DNA of 17,665 bases from PALSA-1440 sp050011195. GTDB lineage: Bacteria; Verrucomicrobiota; Verrucomicrobiia; Limisphaerales; UBA8199. The position numbers and the translations under genes are program-made. The notes below the pieces were generated by a model that saw only the letters and a list, made by a program, of their open reading frames with translations, was not told the origin of the DNA and did no database searches. The DNA is taken from NCBI GenBank assembly GCA_050011195.1, contig JBEKJO010000128.1:1-17665 (forward strand), written 5' to 3'. This document shows positions 15,521-17,665 of this stretch, one piece after another. Numbering within the stretch: the first letter of the stretch is position 1; every line of letters begins with the position of its first letter.

Positions 15521-17209
15521 CTATATCTGTATCAGACCCCAGGCGAAGGCTATGATCAACCCAACCGAGACCCAGGCGAGCAGGAAGCCGGCCAGGTCCT
15601 CGCGATAGCGATAGAAAAAGCGGTGCCAGCGCTCGCGGGTCAGCCACCCAGGCAGGTCGTACAGGAGCAGGTCTTCCCCGCAGTCGGCGGCCCAGGGCTG
15701 GGGCTGGCCGGCGGGCAAACCGGCTTCGTTGCTGGTGCGGCGCAGGCTGTCGAAGAACGCGTTAATACGGGCCGGAGCTTCAGCCGGCGTGGCCATACTC
15801 ACAACCAACAGCGCCACAAAGCCTGCCAGCATGGCCCAGCCGAACGGCGCCGCCTGCCACTTATAGACCAGATGCCACGCCCCCGAGAGGTGATGGTTCA
15901 TTACATAATACACGACAAAGGCGACTATAATGGATGCCGTCGCCCCATGACGATTGGCGCGGCGCCATAAGATCCCGCCCATGAACATGATTCCCATAAA
16001 CGCGGGGAGGGTCTCGTTGAACAGGAAGGTTTGCAGCACCTCCTTGATGATCAAAGCGAAGCCTACGCCGACCAAGGTCAACGCCAGGCCCGAGGTCCGA
16101 CCGACCCACAGCAGTTCCTTATCCGAGGCGGAGGGGCGGAAGAAGCGAACGTAGAAGTTGCGGGTGAACAAGGCGCCGATGTTGACCATAAAATTGGAGC
16201 AGGCGGACATGTTCGCGGCCAGGACACAGGCAACCAATAGGCCCGTCAAGCCCGGCCCGAGGAGATGGAGGCAGGCGTAGCCGAAGGCCTGTTCGGGATC
16301 AGACAAAGTTTCCCGGCGGCGGCAGAGCATGGCGGCCACGATCAGCCCCGTAAAGGCCCAGCCGATGGTGCAGAAGCGTTTCACAAAGGAGCCGTAGGTC
16401 TGGCCCACCCGGCCGGCCCGCTCGGTGCGGCCCGTGGCGCACATGGAGAGGATGTGCGGCTGGGCCGTGATGCCCACCAGCCCGTTGAGGGTGAGCATGG
16501 CAATCATGGTGAGATTGATCTGGCTGAACTGGTTATAAAGCTGGAAGAATTCGGGGCGCAAGCACTGACGCATCCCGGAGATCCCGCCGACTTCCTTCAA
16601 GCCCCAGGGGATGAGCATGAAGGAGAGCACGATAATGAGGAAGCCCTGGATGAAATTGGTGTAGGCCGCCGCCCGCAAGCCGCCAAAGAAGCTATAAACG
16701 AGGAAGGCCCCCGCCATGCTAAGGACAACCTCGTTCGGTGTCATGGCGTTATTGGTCGCGACGGCAATCACCTTGCCGGCGCCCTTGAGCATGGTCCCCT
16801 GGTTGAAGACAAAATACAGGATGGCAAATACCGAATAGAGGAAAGCCAGAAACTGGCCGTAGCGGTCTTGAACGATCTCCCCGACCGTCGTGCGATTGGT
16901 GCGACGATACCAGGGGGCCATCAGCCAGTAGAACGGGGTGGCCATCATGTTCTTCCACTGATACCAAATGGTGGCAAAGCCATGTTGATAGGAAGCTCCG
17001 GCTTGTCCCACCGGCCCCTCGGCATGTGTGCCCGTGCCAAAGGCCTGGCCGATCATGATCCACCACGGTAATTGTCGTCCGCCGAGGAAGTACCCGCCGC
17101 TGGTGCGCGTCTTGCGAGAGATCCAAAGCCCGAACAGCGTGATGCCCACGCAATAAACAATCACTACGGTGGTATCAAGCCAAGTGAAGGTTGGGGCTGG
17201 ACGGGGCAT
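15521..17209 (-). CDS. Sodium:solute symporter (SSS family)
   Basis: Inner-membrane Na+-coupled symporter of the SSS family (PF00474), 562 residues. After TM1 comes YFLGGRQLPWW (40-50), the classical SSS signature. It is followed by a glycine-rich IMIGQAFGTGTHAEGPVGQAG and VFNQGTMLKGAGKVIA, then YSFFGGLRAAAYTNFIQGFLII, the typical 'GG.raa..td..Q' helix. ACVLAANMSACSNFMVNIGALFTRNFY corresponds to the TM8 region that lines the second sodium site. About 13 helices are expected. The C-terminal tail (roughly residues 480-562) has a hydrophilic stretch with two closing hydrophobic segments, longer than in short members. The substrate cannot be read off; sugars, carboxylates and amino acids are all known in the family. 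Its stop lies 16 bp from that of the convergent serpin gene, leaving no separate terminator. Confidence 0.9.
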   Translation of the reverse strand: MPRPAPTFTWLDTTVVIVYCVGITLFGLWISRKTRTSGGYFLGGRQLPWWIMIGQAFGTGTHAEGPVGQAGASYQHGFATIWYQWKNMMATPFYWLMAPWYRRTNRTTVGEIVQDRYGQFLAFLYSVFAILYFVFNQGTMLKGAGKVIAVATNNAMTPNEVVLSMAGAFLVYSFFGGLRAAAYTNFIQGFLIIVLSFMLIPWGLKEVGGISGMRQCLRPEFFQLYNQFSQINLTMIAMLTLNGLVGITAQPHILSMCATGRTERAGRVGQTYGSFVKRFCTIGWAFTGLIVAAMLCRRRETLSDPEQAFGYACLHLLGPGLTGLLVACVLAANMSACSNFMVNIGALFTRNFYVRFFRPSASDKELLWVGRTSGLALTLVGVGFALIIKEVLQTFLFNETLPAFMGIMFMGGILWRRANRHGATASIIVAFVVYYVMNHHLSGAWHLVYKWQAAPFGWAMLAGFVALLVVSMATPAEAPARINAFFDSLRRTSNEAGLPAGQPQPWAADCGEDLLLYDLPGWLTRERWHRFFYRYREDLAGFLLAWVSVGLIIAFAWGLIQI

Positions 17210-17386
17210 GAGCCGCTCTTTCCGGAGGGGTGGTTATAATTGATCGGGCCTGGGGCGCCGTCTGCGAATACCAGGGGGCTGTTTTTGCGGGCTTCTGATC
17301 ATGACGGTGAGCATGTCCGGCCGTAGCCGCCGGGTCAACGCCAGAGAGCGTCGGGCAGCCGGAGAATCAATTACCAACGGGGTTTC

Positions 17387-17426
17387 CCTGCGTCATACCA
17401 GGATTTGGACAGGGATTGACGCAGGT
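17387..17426. repeat. Inverted repeat upstream of the symporter
   Basis: CCTGCGTCA (17387-17395) and TGACGCAGG (17418-17426) are perfect 9-bp inverted copies around a 22-nt spacer. They lie about 180-220 bp upstream of the symporter start. They could be an operator or simply a short palindrome; no adjacent regulator gene supports the first reading. Confidence 0.5.
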
Positions 17427-17437
17427 TTCTCATGTTT

Positions 17438-17479
17438 GGTGACTGGTGGTTGGTGATTGGTGACTGGTGACTGGTTTGG
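17438..17479. repeat. Heptamer tandem repeat TGGTGAC, six in-phase units
   Basis: Six consecutive 7-bp units are in register: TGGTGAC, TGGTGGT, TGGTGAT, TGGTGAC, TGGTGAC, TGGTTTG. Three are identical. The array resembles the short tandemly repeated repetitive sequences described in cyanobacteria and seen between genes of other bacteria. It lies about 230 bp upstream of the symporter. Apart from this array and the nearby inverted repeat, the 17210-17665 interval shows no gene I can support. Confidence 0.75.
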
Positions 17480-17665
17480 CATCGTGTTTTGTCCAATAAA
17501 TGGACGGTAGCCGTGTCAACAGCCACTTGAGAGGGGTGTCGCTCCCATAAGCATTAACCTACCGGACCGTGAGTTTTTTGAGTCGCTGCAATTGGCGCGG
17601 TCGCCTTGGATGATTTTCCTGCAGTGCCTTTGCGATGCTGCTCCCCCGCCGCAGCAAGTGTCGCA

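Noticed and set aside
17210..17665. Possible small minus-strand genes, including a 29-codon frame across the heptamer array and an open end at 17665
   Set aside because: The 29-codon frame merely translates the tandem repeat; the frame reaching the window edge encodes about 36 low-complexity residues without a recognisable domain.

Overview
The window is a GC-rich bacterial chromosome segment carrying ten complete genes, with no tRNA, rRNA, CRISPR array or intact insertion sequence that I can see. Gene content points to the Verrucomicrobiota, probably a Pedosphaera/Limisphaerales-like lineage. The evidence is a very large secreted lipoprotein ending in a 'YTVQVSTN...RFYRV' module (a common C-terminus of secreted proteins in that phylum), a secreted DUF1080 (3-keto-disaccharide hydrolase) protein, a TMTC-like membrane protein with TPRs, a secreted serpin, and long perfect GC-rich palindromes between genes. 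Most starts lack a clear Shine-Dalgarno sequence. The taxonomic call is an inference from gene content, not a database result.

Layout. 1-401: no convincing gene; tandem repeats resembling the end of an insertion sequence, then 9-bp tandem repeats and a 27-bp direct repeat leading up to the first gene. 402-3540: two same-strand APC-superfamily amino-acid permeases of different subfamilies, 46 bp apart, a likely operon. 3537-3675: a 139-bp nested palindromic element overlapping the stop of the second permease. 3767-4783: secreted DUF1080 protein. 4892-6148 (minus): OFA-type major facilitator transporter, convergent with DUF1080. 6345-7478 (minus): PA0069-type radical SAM protein, divergent from the 1041-residue lipoprotein gene at 7559-10684 (plus). 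10735-11814 (minus): uroporphyrinogen-decarboxylase-like methyltransferase family protein. 12002-13846 (plus): TMTC-like membrane protein with C-terminal TPRs. 13847-14268: intergenic region with a second 139-bp nested palindrome. 14269-15504 (plus): exported serpin. 15521-17209 (minus): sodium:solute symporter, convergent with the serpin at only 16 bp. 17210-17665: intergenic region with a heptamer tandem array and an inverted repeat.

The genes do not form one pathway. They read as a mixed housekeeping/accessory stretch dominated by solute uptake (two amino-acid permeases, one OFA carrier, one Na+ symporter) and by exported proteins (DUF1080, lipoprotein, serpin). Apart from the permease pair, genes are mostly single transcription units in alternating orientation. 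The most unusual material is non-coding. Two 139-bp elements share degenerate terminal inverted repeats but carry different, perfect 26-bp inner stems, which suggests a family of small mobile or REP-like sequences. The bacterial serpin is the most notable protein.
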